NCBI GenBank assembly: GCA_045226335.1
Contig: JBGVCH010000085.1
Coordinates: 1 to 64,000, forward strand
Direction of reading: 5' to 3'
From: RUG11272 sp045226335
GTDB taxonomy: Bacteria > Bacillota > Clostridia > Christensenellales > Aristaeellaceae
DNA length: 64,000 bases
Part shown: piece by piece, positions 35,010 through 45,033 of the stretch
Position numbering within the stretch: the first letter of the stretch is position 1
Layout: each line of letters begins with the position of its first letter
The notes under the pieces: generated by a model
Databases searched by the model: none
What the model was told of the DNA's origin: nothing
The model's input: only the letters and a program-made list of their open reading frames with translations
Position numbers and translations under genes: made by a program

Positions 35010-35770
35010 ACCGTGAAGCCATGGTAGCCCGGCTGCAAGGTCTGCCCGGGGTCGTCTCCCTGTACTGCGAGAACACCGGCACCGGAGAGTCCTTCGTCCA
35101 TCGGCCGGATCAGCCTGTCATCGCCGCCAGCGTCATCAAGCTGTGCGTCATGGCGGAGGCCTTCCGCCGGCGGGAAGCCGGTCTCCTGGATTTTGACGAG
35201 CCCGTCACCGTCCGCCCGTCGGACCGCCTCCCCTCCTGCGGCGCCCTGACCTACATGCATGATAACATCACCGTCCCCTGGGGTGACCTGGTGACCCTGA
35301 TGATCATTCTCTCCGACAACACCGCCACAAACCTGCTGATCGACCGTCTGGGGATCGCCTCCGTCAACGGTTTCATGCGCAGCCTCGGGCTGTCGGACCG
35401 GACCGTGCTCCGGCGGAAACTGTTCATGCCGGAGCTGTCGGCCCGGGGCATCGAGAACACAGTCACCGCCGCCGATATCGCCCTGCTGCTCAGGCTGATC
35501 CTGACGGGCCGTCTTGTCAGCGAACAGGCTTCCGCCGAGATGCTGCAGCTGCTGAAGAACCAGCGGCTCAACGGCAAAATGCCCTTCTTCCTGTCGCCGA
35601 AGGGAATCCGGTGCGCCCACAAGACCGGAGAGGACGCCGGCATCACCCACGACGTGGGCCTCATCCTGACGGAACCGCCCCGGATCTTCTGCTTCCTGTC
35701 AGAGAAGACGGACGTGCCCGCCGCCGAGCGGGCGCTGCAGGATCTCGCCCTGATGGCGGCGGACCTGTAA
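35006..35770 (+). CDS. Serine hydrolase, class A beta-lactamase-like fold
   Basis: A 254-residue PBP/beta-lactamase-fold protein. The active-site motifs are 'SVIK' (Ser42, Lys45), 'SDN' in 'MIILSDNTATNLL' and 'KTG' in 'CAHKTGEDAG'. The general base of true class A enzymes (Glu166) has no clear equivalent: the omega region reads 'FMPELSARGIENT'. There is no signal peptide or membrane segment. Together these argue for a cytoplasmic or non-classical hydrolase, not an antibiotic-resistance enzyme. Start ATG 35006 overlaps the glycosyltransferase stop; AGGAGGG lies upstream. Confidence 0.85.
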   Translation: MNREAMVARLQGLPGVVSLYCENTGTGESFVHRPDQPVIAASVIKLCVMAEAFRRREAGLLDFDEPVTVRPSDRLPSCGALTYMHDNITVPWGDLVTLMIILSDNTATNLLIDRLGIASVNGFMRSLGLSDRTVLRRKLFMPELSARGIENTVTAADIALLLRLILTGRLVSEQASAEMLQLLKNQRLNGKMPFFLSPKGIRCAHKTGEDAGITHDVGLILTEPPRIFCFLSEKTDVPAAERALQDLALMAADL

Positions 35771-35776
35771 TGCAAA

Positions 35777-35808
35777 GGCCCTCTGCGTCACGCAGAGAGC
35801 CGTTTTCT
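35777..35808. terminator. Bidirectional terminator between the serine hydrolase and yfbR
   Basis: A 7-bp stem (35781-35787 with 35791-35797) extended by three pairs past one mismatch, followed by TTTT on the plus strand and CCTTTG on the minus strand. Confidence 0.72.
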
Positions 35809-36383
35809 TATCGGTTCAGTTCGTCCAGGGTCAGAGAGAAGGCCGGGATACAGGTCCGCATGAAGTCCTCCGCCTCCGGGAGACCCAGGGCGCGGATGGA
35901 TCGCAGGACGCTCTCCGCCGCCGCGTCAAACTCCCGGTTGCCGGCCCGCTGTTCCTCCAGGCAATGGATGTAGGCGCTGATTCGGTCCGCCGCCTTGACC
36001 AGCGCCATGGCCTCGGTCCCGCTCTCCGTGAGACAGGCGCCGATCTCCTCCCGCAAGTCCTCCGGAAGCATGCCGCAAAGCCGGGCCGTGGCGGTCTTTT
36101 CCACCGTGCGGTAGGCTTCCCGCAGGTCGCTGGAGTGATACTTGACCGGCGTGGGCAGGTCCCCGGTCAGGACTTCCGCGGCGTCGTGGTAGACCGCCAG
36201 GGTCACCACGTGCTCGGGGTTGATCTCCTTCCCGTACCGGTCTCTCGCGGTCACCGCCAGGGCATGGGCGATCATGGCCACCTGCAGGGAGTGTTCCGCG
36301 TCGTTTTCCGGCTGGGTGTTCCGCATCAGGCTCCAGCGCCGGATCAGCCGCAGCCGGGCCATGCTGGCAAAAAACTCATTCAT
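35808..36383 (-). CDS. yfbR: 5'-deoxynucleotidase, YfbR type
   Basis: A 191-residue HD-domain phosphohydrolase that removes phosphate from dNMPs. Motifs are 'RRWSLMRNTQPENDAEHSLQVAMIAHAL' (broken here by function: Arg and His ligands), 'AVYHDAAEVLTGDLPTPVKYHS' (HD) and 'LVKAADRISAYIHCLEEQ' (last Asp). Length and motif order match YfbR. Third gene of the lexA-msrC-yfbR run, 45 nt after msrC, so probably raised during the SOS response, which would fit dNTP pool adjustment. Confidence 0.92.
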   Translation of the reverse strand: MNEFFASMARLRLIRRWSLMRNTQPENDAEHSLQVAMIAHALAVTARDRYGKEINPEHVVTLAVYHDAAEVLTGDLPTPVKYHSSDLREAYRTVEKTATARLCGMLPEDLREEIGACLTESGTEAMALVKAADRISAYIHCLEEQRAGNREFDAAAESVLRSIRALGLPEAEDFMRTCIPAFSLTLDELNR

Positions 36384-36428
36384 CCGCTTGTGTCCCTCCG
36401 GGATTCCGCCGCCGTCGCGCCCAATTCT

Positions 36429-36893
36429 TCAGATCAGCGCGCCGTCCCAGTCCATCTCTTGCATCATTCTAACCGCGAAGCCGCGGAGAATGCGTTCGTC
36501 CTCCTCTGAAAATCGGTTCGGGACCGGGCTGTCGATGTCCAGCACGCCGATCATCTCACCGTTTCCGGCGGTCAGAGGCAGGACGATCTCGCTCCGGGAC
36601 GCGCTGTCGCAGGCGATGTGGCCCGGAAACGCGTGGACGTCCGGCACGCGCTGGACCCTCCCGGTCCGGACCGCCGCACCGCACACGCCGCGGCCGGCCC
36701 GGATCACCGTGCAGGCGGGTTTGCCCTGGAACGGTCCGAGAAACAGTGTGCCATCCTTCAGCAGGTAAAACCCCGCCCAGTTGATGTCCTTCAGGCTTTG
36801 CCACAGCAGGGCCGCCGCGTTGGCCATCACCGGCAGCGGCTTTCTGCAGCCCTCCGCCAGGGCCGCGATCTGTTCGATGATCAGTTCATCCAT
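36429..36893 (-). CDS. msrC: Free methionine-(R)-sulfoxide reductase (GAF domain)
   Basis: A 154-residue single GAF-domain enzyme that reduces free L-methionine-(R)-sulfoxide. 'NWAGFYLLKDGTLFLGPFQGKPAC', then 'GRGVCGAAV' and 'HAFPGHIACDSASRSEIVLPL' reproduce the E. coli YebR/MsrC pattern, including its three functional cysteines. 'GVLDIDSPVPNRFSEEDE' ends the domain. It starts 16 nt after lexA, without an own promoter, so it is likely LexA-controlled. Confidence 0.92.
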   Translation of the reverse strand: MDELIIEQIAALAEGCRKPLPVMANAAALLWQSLKDINWAGFYLLKDGTLFLGPFQGKPACTVIRAGRGVCGAAVRTGRVQRVPDVHAFPGHIACDSASRSEIVLPLTAGNGEMIGVLDIDSPVPNRFSEEDERILRGFAVRMMQEMDWDGALI

Positions 36894-36909
36894 CTCAGCG
36901 GCTACCCCC

Positions 36910-37515
36910 TCAGCGGAACACCCGGTACAGGGACACCACCTTGCCCAGGACCGTCACCTCATCGGCGATGATGGGCTCCATCTCGCAGTTCTCCGGCTGA
37001 AGACGGAAATGCCCGTTCTCCCGATAGAAACGCTTCACCGTGGCGCTGTCGTCGATCATGGCCACCACGATCTCGCCGTTGCTGGCCTCATGCTGGCTCC
37101 GGACGATGATATGGTCCCCGTCCAGGATCCCGGCCTCGATCATGCTGTCCCCGTGGACCTTCAGCACAAAGTGTTCCCCGTCCCCCAGCATATCGTCCGG
37201 CAGGGCGATGTATTCGTCCAAATTCTCTTCCGCCAGGATCGGCAACCCGGCGGTGACATGGCCCAGCACCGGCACTGCGGTGGCGGCGGCCCGGGAAAGA
37301 TCCCCGGTGACCTCCATGGCCCGGGGCTTCATGGCGTCGCGGTGCAGAAGCCCCTTCTTCTCCAGCCGCTGGAGATGGCCGTGCACGGTGGACGTGGATT
37401 TCAGCCCCACAGCGTTGGCGATCTCCCGCACCGACGGCGGATAGCCCTTGGTCTGGATCTCGCTCCGAATAAACTCGAGGATGCGCTGCTGGTTGTCACC
37501 CCGCGGACGCTGCAT
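36910..37515 (-). CDS. lexA: LexA repressor
   Basis: A 201-residue SOS repressor. The N-terminal winged helix has 'GYPPSVREIANAVGLKSTSTVHGHL'. The self-cleavage site Ala-Gly is in 'GHVTAGLPILAEEN', the catalytic Ser in 'VHGDSMIEAGI' and Lys in 'SATVKRFYREN'. ATG 37515 gives the family N-terminus (MQRPRGDNQQ). An in-frame ATG at 37578 would start inside the promoter and is rejected. Own-promoter LexA box shows autoregulation; dinB 25 kb away carries two more boxes. msrC and yfbR follow in the same direction. Confidence 0.96.
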   Translation of the reverse strand: MQRPRGDNQQRILEFIRSEIQTKGYPPSVREIANAVGLKSTSTVHGHLQRLEKKGLLHRDAMKPRAMEVTGDLSRAAATAVPVLGHVTAGLPILAEENLDEYIALPDDMLGDGEHFVLKVHGDSMIEAGILDGDHIIVRSQHEASNGEIVVAMIDDSATVKRFYRENGHFRLQPENCEMEPIIADEVTVLGKVVSLYRVFR

Positions 37516-37545
37516 ACCCTCACCGCCTTTTTCTTTTTCGATCCC

Positions 37546-37584
37546 ATCATAGCACAAATCCGCGGAAAAATCAAACATATGTTC
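37546..37584 (-). promoter_or_regulatory. lexA promoter with LexA box
   Basis: Minus strand: TTGATT (37569-37574), 17-bp spacer and TATGAT (37546-37551). A LexA box GAACATATGTTT (37573-37584) overlaps the -35 element. It sits 6 nt from the metH stop. Confidence 0.85.
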
Positions 37585-37589
37585 TCATT

Positions 37590-39984
<2,395 letters not shown>

Positions 39985-39998
<14 letters not shown>

Positions 39999-40602
39999 CC
40001 GTCTCTCTCCTCTCCAGCCCGACAATGGCCGTCACACTCTTCAACGGGGTCATCAGCAGGGACGGCTCCTGCAGCGTCAGACCCAAGTGTCTCTCCGCCT
40101 CCAGCGCGGTGAACACATCCCTTTGCAGGGTCAGCGGAAGATCCCCGTAACCCGGCGAGAAGCGCGGCTTCAGATGCTCGTTCGGAAACGCCTCCGCCAG
40201 CATACCGCAGAGCCTGTCGCAGGCCTGCTCCACCACGGCGGCCCCCACCGCGTGCATCAGCAGCGCTTCCGACGGCGAGATCAGCGCCGCCCGGGCGATG
40301 AGCCGCTCCATGTCGAAGCCCGCCGTGGCCGCGAAGAGGATGAGGCCGCGGCACCCCTCCAGCCATCGCTTCAGGGATTTTGAATTTGTCTTTGCGAAGC
40401 CCAGATCCAGGACCTCGCCCTGATCCGCATAGTCAAACCGCCGCCAGACCGCCCGGCAGACGACCGTCCGCGCCTGCCGGATGCACCGCTGCACCGGCAG
40501 TTCCTCCGGCGCCGCCGCGCTCCGGGGCTGCATGGCGTAGCGCAGCACCTCGGCGGGGTCCACGTCCGGCGGCGGCAGCGTCACCACGTGCAGGCCGCTC
40601 AC
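39985..40602 (-). CDS. Stand-alone methionine synthase activation-domain protein
   Basis: A 205-residue protein matching the vitamin B12-dependent methionine synthase activation region. The diagnostic block is 'FSPGYGDLPLTLQRDVF' followed by 'LGLTLQEPSLLMTPLKSVTAIVGL'. In E. coli MetH this domain binds SAM and lets flavodoxin reduce inactive cob(II)alamin. Here it is a free protein, as reported for Thermotoga. GTG start 40602 overlaps metF by 4 nt, and its end overlaps metH by 14 nt, fitting a stoichiometric complex with MetH. Confidence 0.9.
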
Positions 40603-41480
40603 AGGCTGCTCCCCAGCATGGCGGACAGATTGTTCCGGATCGCGCCCGCCACCTCCGGCTTGTTCATGGTGTAGACGTGCACATGCCGGATGCCGTTGGC
40701 GTACAGGTCGATGATCTGATCCGTGGCATAGATGATGCCCGCCTGCATCATGGCCGCCGGATCGCTTCCGAAGCGGTCCACCAGGCTGATGAACCGCCTG
40801 GGCATGAAGCTGCCGGACAGCTTCAGGGCGCGCTCCACCTGCCGGGCGCTGGTGATGGGCATGATTCCCGGCACCACCGGGACCGTCACGCCGGCTTCCC
40901 GCAGCTTGTAGAGGAAATTGTAGAGCAGATTGTTGTCGAAAAACATCTGGGTGGTGAGGAAGTCCGCGCCGGCTTCCACCTTCTCCCGGAGCCGGCGGAT
41001 GTCTTCGTTCTGATTCGGGCTCTCCGGGTGGACCTCCGGATAGCAGGCCGCGCCGATGCAGAAATCCCCGGCGTCCCGGATCTCGCGGATCAGGTCCGCG
41101 GCGTGGGGATAAGCCGCCTCCCCCATGTCCTCCGGCCGCATGCCAGCCGGCAGATCTCCCCGCAAGGCCATGACATTCCCGACCCCGCAGGCCTTCAGAC
41201 TGTCCAGATAAGCCCGGATCTGCGCCCGGTCCGCGCCGACACAGGTCAGGTGGGCCAGGGTCTCCGCCCCGGTCTTCTCCCGAATGCTCCGGGCGATTTC
41301 GAGGGTGAGCCTGCTCCCGCCGCCGCCCGCGCCGTAGGTGACGCTGACGAAGGACGGAGAGAGCGCCGCCACCGAAAGCACCGCCCGGCGGACATCCTCC
41401 AGGGCGGTCTCCGTCTTGGGCGGAAAAACCTCAAAGGATAGCGTAAACTTCCCTTCAGCCAGCAGTTCAGAAATCTTCAT
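40599..41480 (-). CDS. metF: Methylenetetrahydrofolate reductase
   Basis: A 293-residue FAD enzyme that reduces 5,10-methylene- to 5-methyl-tetrahydrofolate, the methyl donor for MetH. 'SFEVFPPKTE' at the start, 'SVTYGAGGG', 'ALRGDLP' and 'FLTTQMFFDN' are the family motifs. Many anaerobes need the MetV partner for this step; no metV is adjacent. Instead a flavodoxin-fold oxidoreductase gene overlaps the metF start by 14 nt, hinting at the electron source. Confidence 0.95.
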   Translation of the reverse strand: MKISELLAEGKFTLSFEVFPPKTETALEDVRRAVLSVAALSPSFVSVTYGAGGGGSRLTLEIARSIREKTGAETLAHLTCVGADRAQIRAYLDSLKACGVGNVMALRGDLPAGMRPEDMGEAAYPHAADLIREIRDAGDFCIGAACYPEVHPESPNQNEDIRRLREKVEAGADFLTTQMFFDNNLLYNFLYKLREAGVTVPVVPGIMPITSARQVERALKLSGSFMPRRFISLVDRFGSDPAAMMQAGIIYATDQIIDLYANGIRHVHVYTMNKPEVAGAIRNNLSAMLGSSL

Positions 41481-42096
41481 GCCGTTCCTCGCTTCCTTGT
41501 CTCAGCGTGTCCGCCAGCCACTCGGCGGCGTTTCGGGCCTCCTCGCGCGCGCTTTGGAGGATGCGGTCCGTGTCCGTGCCTTCCAGGTCCAGGCCTTCCG
41601 CCTTCACGTCCCGGAAGGCGCCGATCCCCAGCGTTCGCATCACGTCCCGGATGTACAGCGTGCCCCAGTCGTGCCCGGCCGTATAACTCCCGGATGTCGT
41701 GACATAAACAGCCGCGCGGCCCCGGGCCAGGCCCACCGGCTGATCACCCCGGTAGAAGAATGTCAGGTTCCGCACCCACATGTTCTCCACCCAGACCTTC
41801 AGCATGGACGGGAAGGACAGATCCCAGTAGGGCGCCGCGATCACCACCGCGTCCGCTTCGCGGAAATCCACAGCCGGACGCATCAGGGGATGGTCCCAGA
41901 CCAGGGCGTCGCACAGGGCTTCCTTCTCCGCAAGCAGCCGGTCGTCCACGCTCCTCAGGCCCATGTCCGCCAGCCGGTGCGCCGTGATCTCCAGCCCCGG
42001 GCAGCGTTCCCGCAGCCGGTCCAGCAGGCATCCGGCCAGCGCCAGGGTCCTGGACGCCTCTCTCCTGGGGCAGGCGTCCACAAACAGCAGTTTCAC
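41467..42096 (-). CDS. Flavodoxin-fold NAD(P)H-dependent oxidoreductase heading the metF-metH operon
   Basis: A 209-residue FMN-binding protein of the NAD(P)H-quinone reductase / azoreductase family. The N-terminal strand and loop 'KLLFVDACPRREASRT' bind FMN phosphate; 'VVIAAPYWDLSFPSMLKVWVEN' is the family's flavin-ring loop and 'VTTSGSYTAGHDWG' the second loop. It likely passes electrons from NAD(P)H to an acceptor. Overlap with metF suggests MetF or MetH reactivation as the target. GTG 42096 is 6 nt after GGGAGGG; ATG 42102 abuts that box and ATG 42117 precedes it. Confidence 0.85.
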   Translation of the reverse strand: MKLLFVDACPRREASRTLALAGCLLDRLRERCPGLEITAHRLADMGLRSVDDRLLAEKEALCDALVWDHPLMRPAVDFREADAVVIAAPYWDLSFPSMLKVWVENMWVRNLTFFYRGDQPVGLARGRAAVYVTTSGSYTAGHDWGTLYIRDVMRTLGIGAFRDVKAEGLDLEGTDTDRILQSAREEARNAAEWLADTLRQGSEERHEDF

Positions 42097-42243
42097 ACGC
42101 ATCCCTCCCGAAACCATCTGTCTATTTCCGTTTTTTCCCCGAAAATCCTGCTTGCGCGGAAGGAATTGACCCACAGAACATCGAAATAGCTTTCCCGAGC
42201 CGGAAGAGGCTCAGACGAGAATGACACGGAGGTGCTGAATCAG

Positions 42244-43233
42244 ATGAAAAAGTTCTTTGCGTTCCTGCTGGCCGCCATGATGCTGCTGGCCATGGTTCCC
42301 GCCCTGGCGGATCCGACTCCCTCGGTGTGCATCGTTGTGGCCGGCTCTCTGGGCGACCGCTCCTTCTATGATTCCGCCAACGAAGGCATCACGGCCCTGG
42401 CTGCGGACTTCGGCACGGTGACCAGCGTCATCGAGTGCAAGGAAGACGCTTCCCTCTACGAGAACGCGCTGTTCGACGCGGCTGAGAAGTACGACATCAT
42501 CGCCGCGGTGGGCTGGCAGTTCTACGATGCCCTGTCCGACGAAAACGGCGTGCTGTCCGCCTTCCCGGACAAGCAGTTCCTCTTCATCGACAACGCCCTG
42601 GAGGAGATCCCCGAAAACCTGATGTGCATCACTTACACCCAGAACGAGGGCTCCTACCTGGCGGGCTACATCGCCGCTTCCCTATCCCAGACCGGCATCA
42701 TCGGCGTTGTGGGCGGCGAGGACAGCGATACCATCAACGACTTCATCGTGGGCTACGAGGCCGGCGCGCTGTACCGCAACCCGGACTGCAAGGTCCTGAA
42801 GCAGTATGCCAACGACTATGAAGACCCGGCCAAGGGCAAGAGCTGCGCGGAGGCCCTGTACGGCGCCGGCGCGGACATCGTCTTCGCCGTGGCCGGCAAG
42901 ACCGGCGAGGGCGTCTTCGAGGCCGCCAAGGAAGTGAACAAGCTGGCCATCGGCGTGGACGGCGACCAGAAGTACATCGACCCCGACCGGATCATCTGCT
43001 CCATGGTCAAGAAGGTCGGCCAGTCCATCTATGACGTAGCGGCCAACCCCGACAAGTTCGCGGGCGGCACCGTCTGGAGCGCCGACATGGAAACCGGCTA
43101 CATCGACGTGGTGTACGGCACCGAGGACATGCCCCAGCAGGTGTCTGACGAACTGAAGGCGGAAGTTGAGGAGATCAAGGCCAAGATCATCTCCGGCGAG
43201 ATCGTTGTCCCCACCGCCTTTGCCGCGGAGTAA
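42244..43233 (+). CDS. BMP-family ABC importer substrate-binding protein
   Basis: A 329-residue exported binding protein of the BMP/PnrA family, which captures purine or pyrimidine nucleosides. The fold shows as 'SVCIVVAGSLGDRSFYDSANEG', 'AVGWQFYDALSD', 'GSYLAGYIAASLSQTGIIGVVGGED' and 'ADIVFAVAGKTGEGVFEAAKE'. The signal peptide ('FFAFLLAAMMLLAMVPALAD') ends in an ALA-type signal peptidase I site. There is no lipobox cysteine, unusual for a Gram-positive binding protein. ATG 42244 lies 9 nt after GGAGGTG. A hairpin follows the gene, then the transporter subunits. Confidence 0.92.
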   Translation: MKKFFAFLLAAMMLLAMVPALADPTPSVCIVVAGSLGDRSFYDSANEGITALAADFGTVTSVIECKEDASLYENALFDAAEKYDIIAAVGWQFYDALSDENGVLSAFPDKQFLFIDNALEEIPENLMCITYTQNEGSYLAGYIAASLSQTGIIGVVGGEDSDTINDFIVGYEAGALYRNPDCKVLKQYANDYEDPAKGKSCAEALYGAGADIVFAVAGKTGEGVFEAAKEVNKLAIGVDGDQKYIDPDRIICSMVKKVGQSIYDVAANPDKFAGGTVWSADMETGYIDVVYGTEDMPQQVSDELKAEVEEIKAKIISGEIVVPTAFAAE

Positions 43234-43242
43234 CCTTTCCCC

Positions 43243-43284
43243 GCGCAGCCGTGTTCCCGCTGCGGAACGCGGCTGCGCTGTTTT
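43243..43284 (+). terminator. Terminator/attenuator after the BMP gene
   Basis: A 15-bp stem with one G-U pair (43243-43257 with 43264-43278), 6-nt loop and TGTTTT. It stands 10 nt after the stop and 28 nt before the ATPase gene, so it probably keeps the binding protein more abundant than the membrane complex. Confidence 0.78.
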
Positions 43285-43311
43285 CATGTCATCGGGATTG
43301 GAGACGGTTTT

Positions 43312-45003
43312 GTGAACCCGATTGTTCAGTTTTCCCATGTATCCATGCAGTTCCCCGGCGTGCTGGCCAATGACGATGTGACCCTGGACATTATGCCCGG
43401 GGAAGTTTTCGCGTTAGTGGGCGAAAACGGCGCCGGCAAGTCCACGCTGATGAACATCCTCTTCGGGCTGAACACCCCTTCCGCCGGCACGGTGACGGTG
43501 AAAGGCGAACCGATCAGGTCGTTCAGTTCCGTTGGCGCCATCGCCCGGGGCATCGGCATGGTGCACCAGCATTTCATGCTCGTGCCGTCCTTTACCGTGG
43601 CCCAGAATATCGTGCTGGGCAATGAGCCGATGCTGCCGCCCTTCTACAACTTCTCCGAAGCCAACGCCATCGTCCGGAATCTGGTGGAGGAATACAGCCT
43701 GCGGGTGAACCCGGAGGACAGGGTACAGGACATCAGCGTGGGCCTGCAGCAGCGGGTGGAGATCCTGAAGGCGCTCTGGCGCGGCGCGGATGTGCTGATC
43801 CTCGACGAGCCCACCGCGGTCCTCACCCCCCAAGAAACCGATGAGCTGTTCGCCGTCATCCGGAAGATCGTCCATGAGAAGGGCATGACGGTGATCATCA
43901 TCACACACAAGCTCTACGAGGTCATGGCCATCTCGGACCGGGTCGGCGTCATGCGGCAGGGACGCCTGGTAGGCGTTGAGCGCACGAAAGACGTGAACGA
44001 ACGGATCCTGGCCTCCATGATGGTGGGCAAGGATGTGCTTCTCCAGCCCCTGGAGCGGAAAAAGCAGCGCATCGTCGGCATCCGGGTGGAGGATCTGCAT
44101 GTGTCGGACAGCCGGGGGCTTCCGGCTGTCCGGGGGCTGTCCTTCGAGGTGGAGCGCGGAGAGATCCTGGGCATCGCCGGCGTGGAGGGCAACGGGCAGA
44201 GCGAGCTGGTGGAAGCCATCACGGGTCTCCGGCGTTTCAGCGGCGGCGAGATCACCGTCAACGGCACCAGCATCCGGCATCTCTCCCCCGGCAAGATCCG
44301 CCGCCTGGGGCTGGCCCATGTGCCGGAAGACCGGCTCTCCACCGGCGTGGCCGCCAAGGCGGATATCGTGGACAACCTCGCCACGGGCAAGCAGCGCAAA
44401 TGGCCCTTCTCCATCGCCCATGTGCACCTGATGAAAAGCGGGATGAAGCGCTACGCCAAAAAGCTTTCGGAAGAATATGACATCCGGGGCGGCGGCATCT
44501 GGACCAAGGCCGGGGATCTCTCCGGCGGCAACATGCAGAAAGTGGTGCTGGCCCGGGAGTTTTCCTTCAACGCCTCCGTGCTGGTCATCGCCCAGCCCAC
44601 CCGGGGCGTGGACATCGGCGCCATGGAGACCATTCATCAGCAGATCATGGACCGCCGCAACGCGGGCTGCGCCATCCTGCTGGTCAGCGCGGATCTGGAC
44701 GAGCTCTACCGCCTCTCCGACCGCATGATCACCATCTACGAAGGCCGGATCACGGGCGTCTTCAGGCCGGACAAGGCAGACCGCACCCTGGTCAGCCAGT
44801 GCATGACCGGAACGGCCACCCATCTCGCGGATGAGAACGATGATGAAGATTCTTCCCGGTCCGAAGAGAAAAAGAAAAAGAAGAAAAAGAAAGAAAATCC
44901 GGATCGCGGCGAAAACGTGAAGGAAGAAAAAGGCAAGAAGAAAAAGAAGAAGAAAAAAGCGGAACAGCAGTCGGACAAGCGCAGGAAAGACGGGGATTCG
45001 TGA
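43312..45003 (+). CDS. Nucleoside ABC importer ATPase (YufO/NupO type) with Lys-rich tail
   Basis: A 563-residue double ATPase. The first half has Walker A 'GENGAGKSTLMN', signature 'ISVGLQQRVEIL' and Walker B 'VLILDEPTAVL'. The second half has 'GVEGNGQSELVE' in place of Walker A and 'LSGGNMQKVVLARE', the usual asymmetric pattern of this family. Residues ~504-563 are an added low-complexity tail, acidic first and then rich in lysine runs, not seen in typical homologues. GTG 43312 has GGAG 10 nt upstream. The two permease genes follow, so it powers nucleoside uptake. Confidence 0.93.
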   Translation: MNPIVQFSHVSMQFPGVLANDDVTLDIMPGEVFALVGENGAGKSTLMNILFGLNTPSAGTVTVKGEPIRSFSSVGAIARGIGMVHQHFMLVPSFTVAQNIVLGNEPMLPPFYNFSEANAIVRNLVEEYSLRVNPEDRVQDISVGLQQRVEILKALWRGADVLILDEPTAVLTPQETDELFAVIRKIVHEKGMTVIIITHKLYEVMAISDRVGVMRQGRLVGVERTKDVNERILASMMVGKDVLLQPLERKKQRIVGIRVEDLHVSDSRGLPAVRGLSFEVERGEILGIAGVEGNGQSELVEAITGLRRFSGGEITVNGTSIRHLSPGKIRRLGLAHVPEDRLSTGVAAKADIVDNLATGKQRKWPFSIAHVHLMKSGMKRYAKKLSEEYDIRGGGIWTKAGDLSGGNMQKVVLAREFSFNASVLVIAQPTRGVDIGAMETIHQQIMDRRNAGCAILLVSADLDELYRLSDRMITIYEGRITGVFRPDKADRTLVSQCMTGTATHLADENDDEDSSRSEEKKKKKKKKENPDRGENVKEEKGKKKKKKKKAEQQSDKRRKDGDS

Positions 45004-45033
45004 TCATCCGCCGAAAGACAGAAGGGATCTCAA

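Noticed and set aside
42103..42243. Possible SAM (S-box) or cobalamin riboswitch ahead of the metF-metH operon
   Set aside because: The 140-nt region has no S-box or B12-box core that I can recognise, only a 5-bp hairpin (42197-42212).
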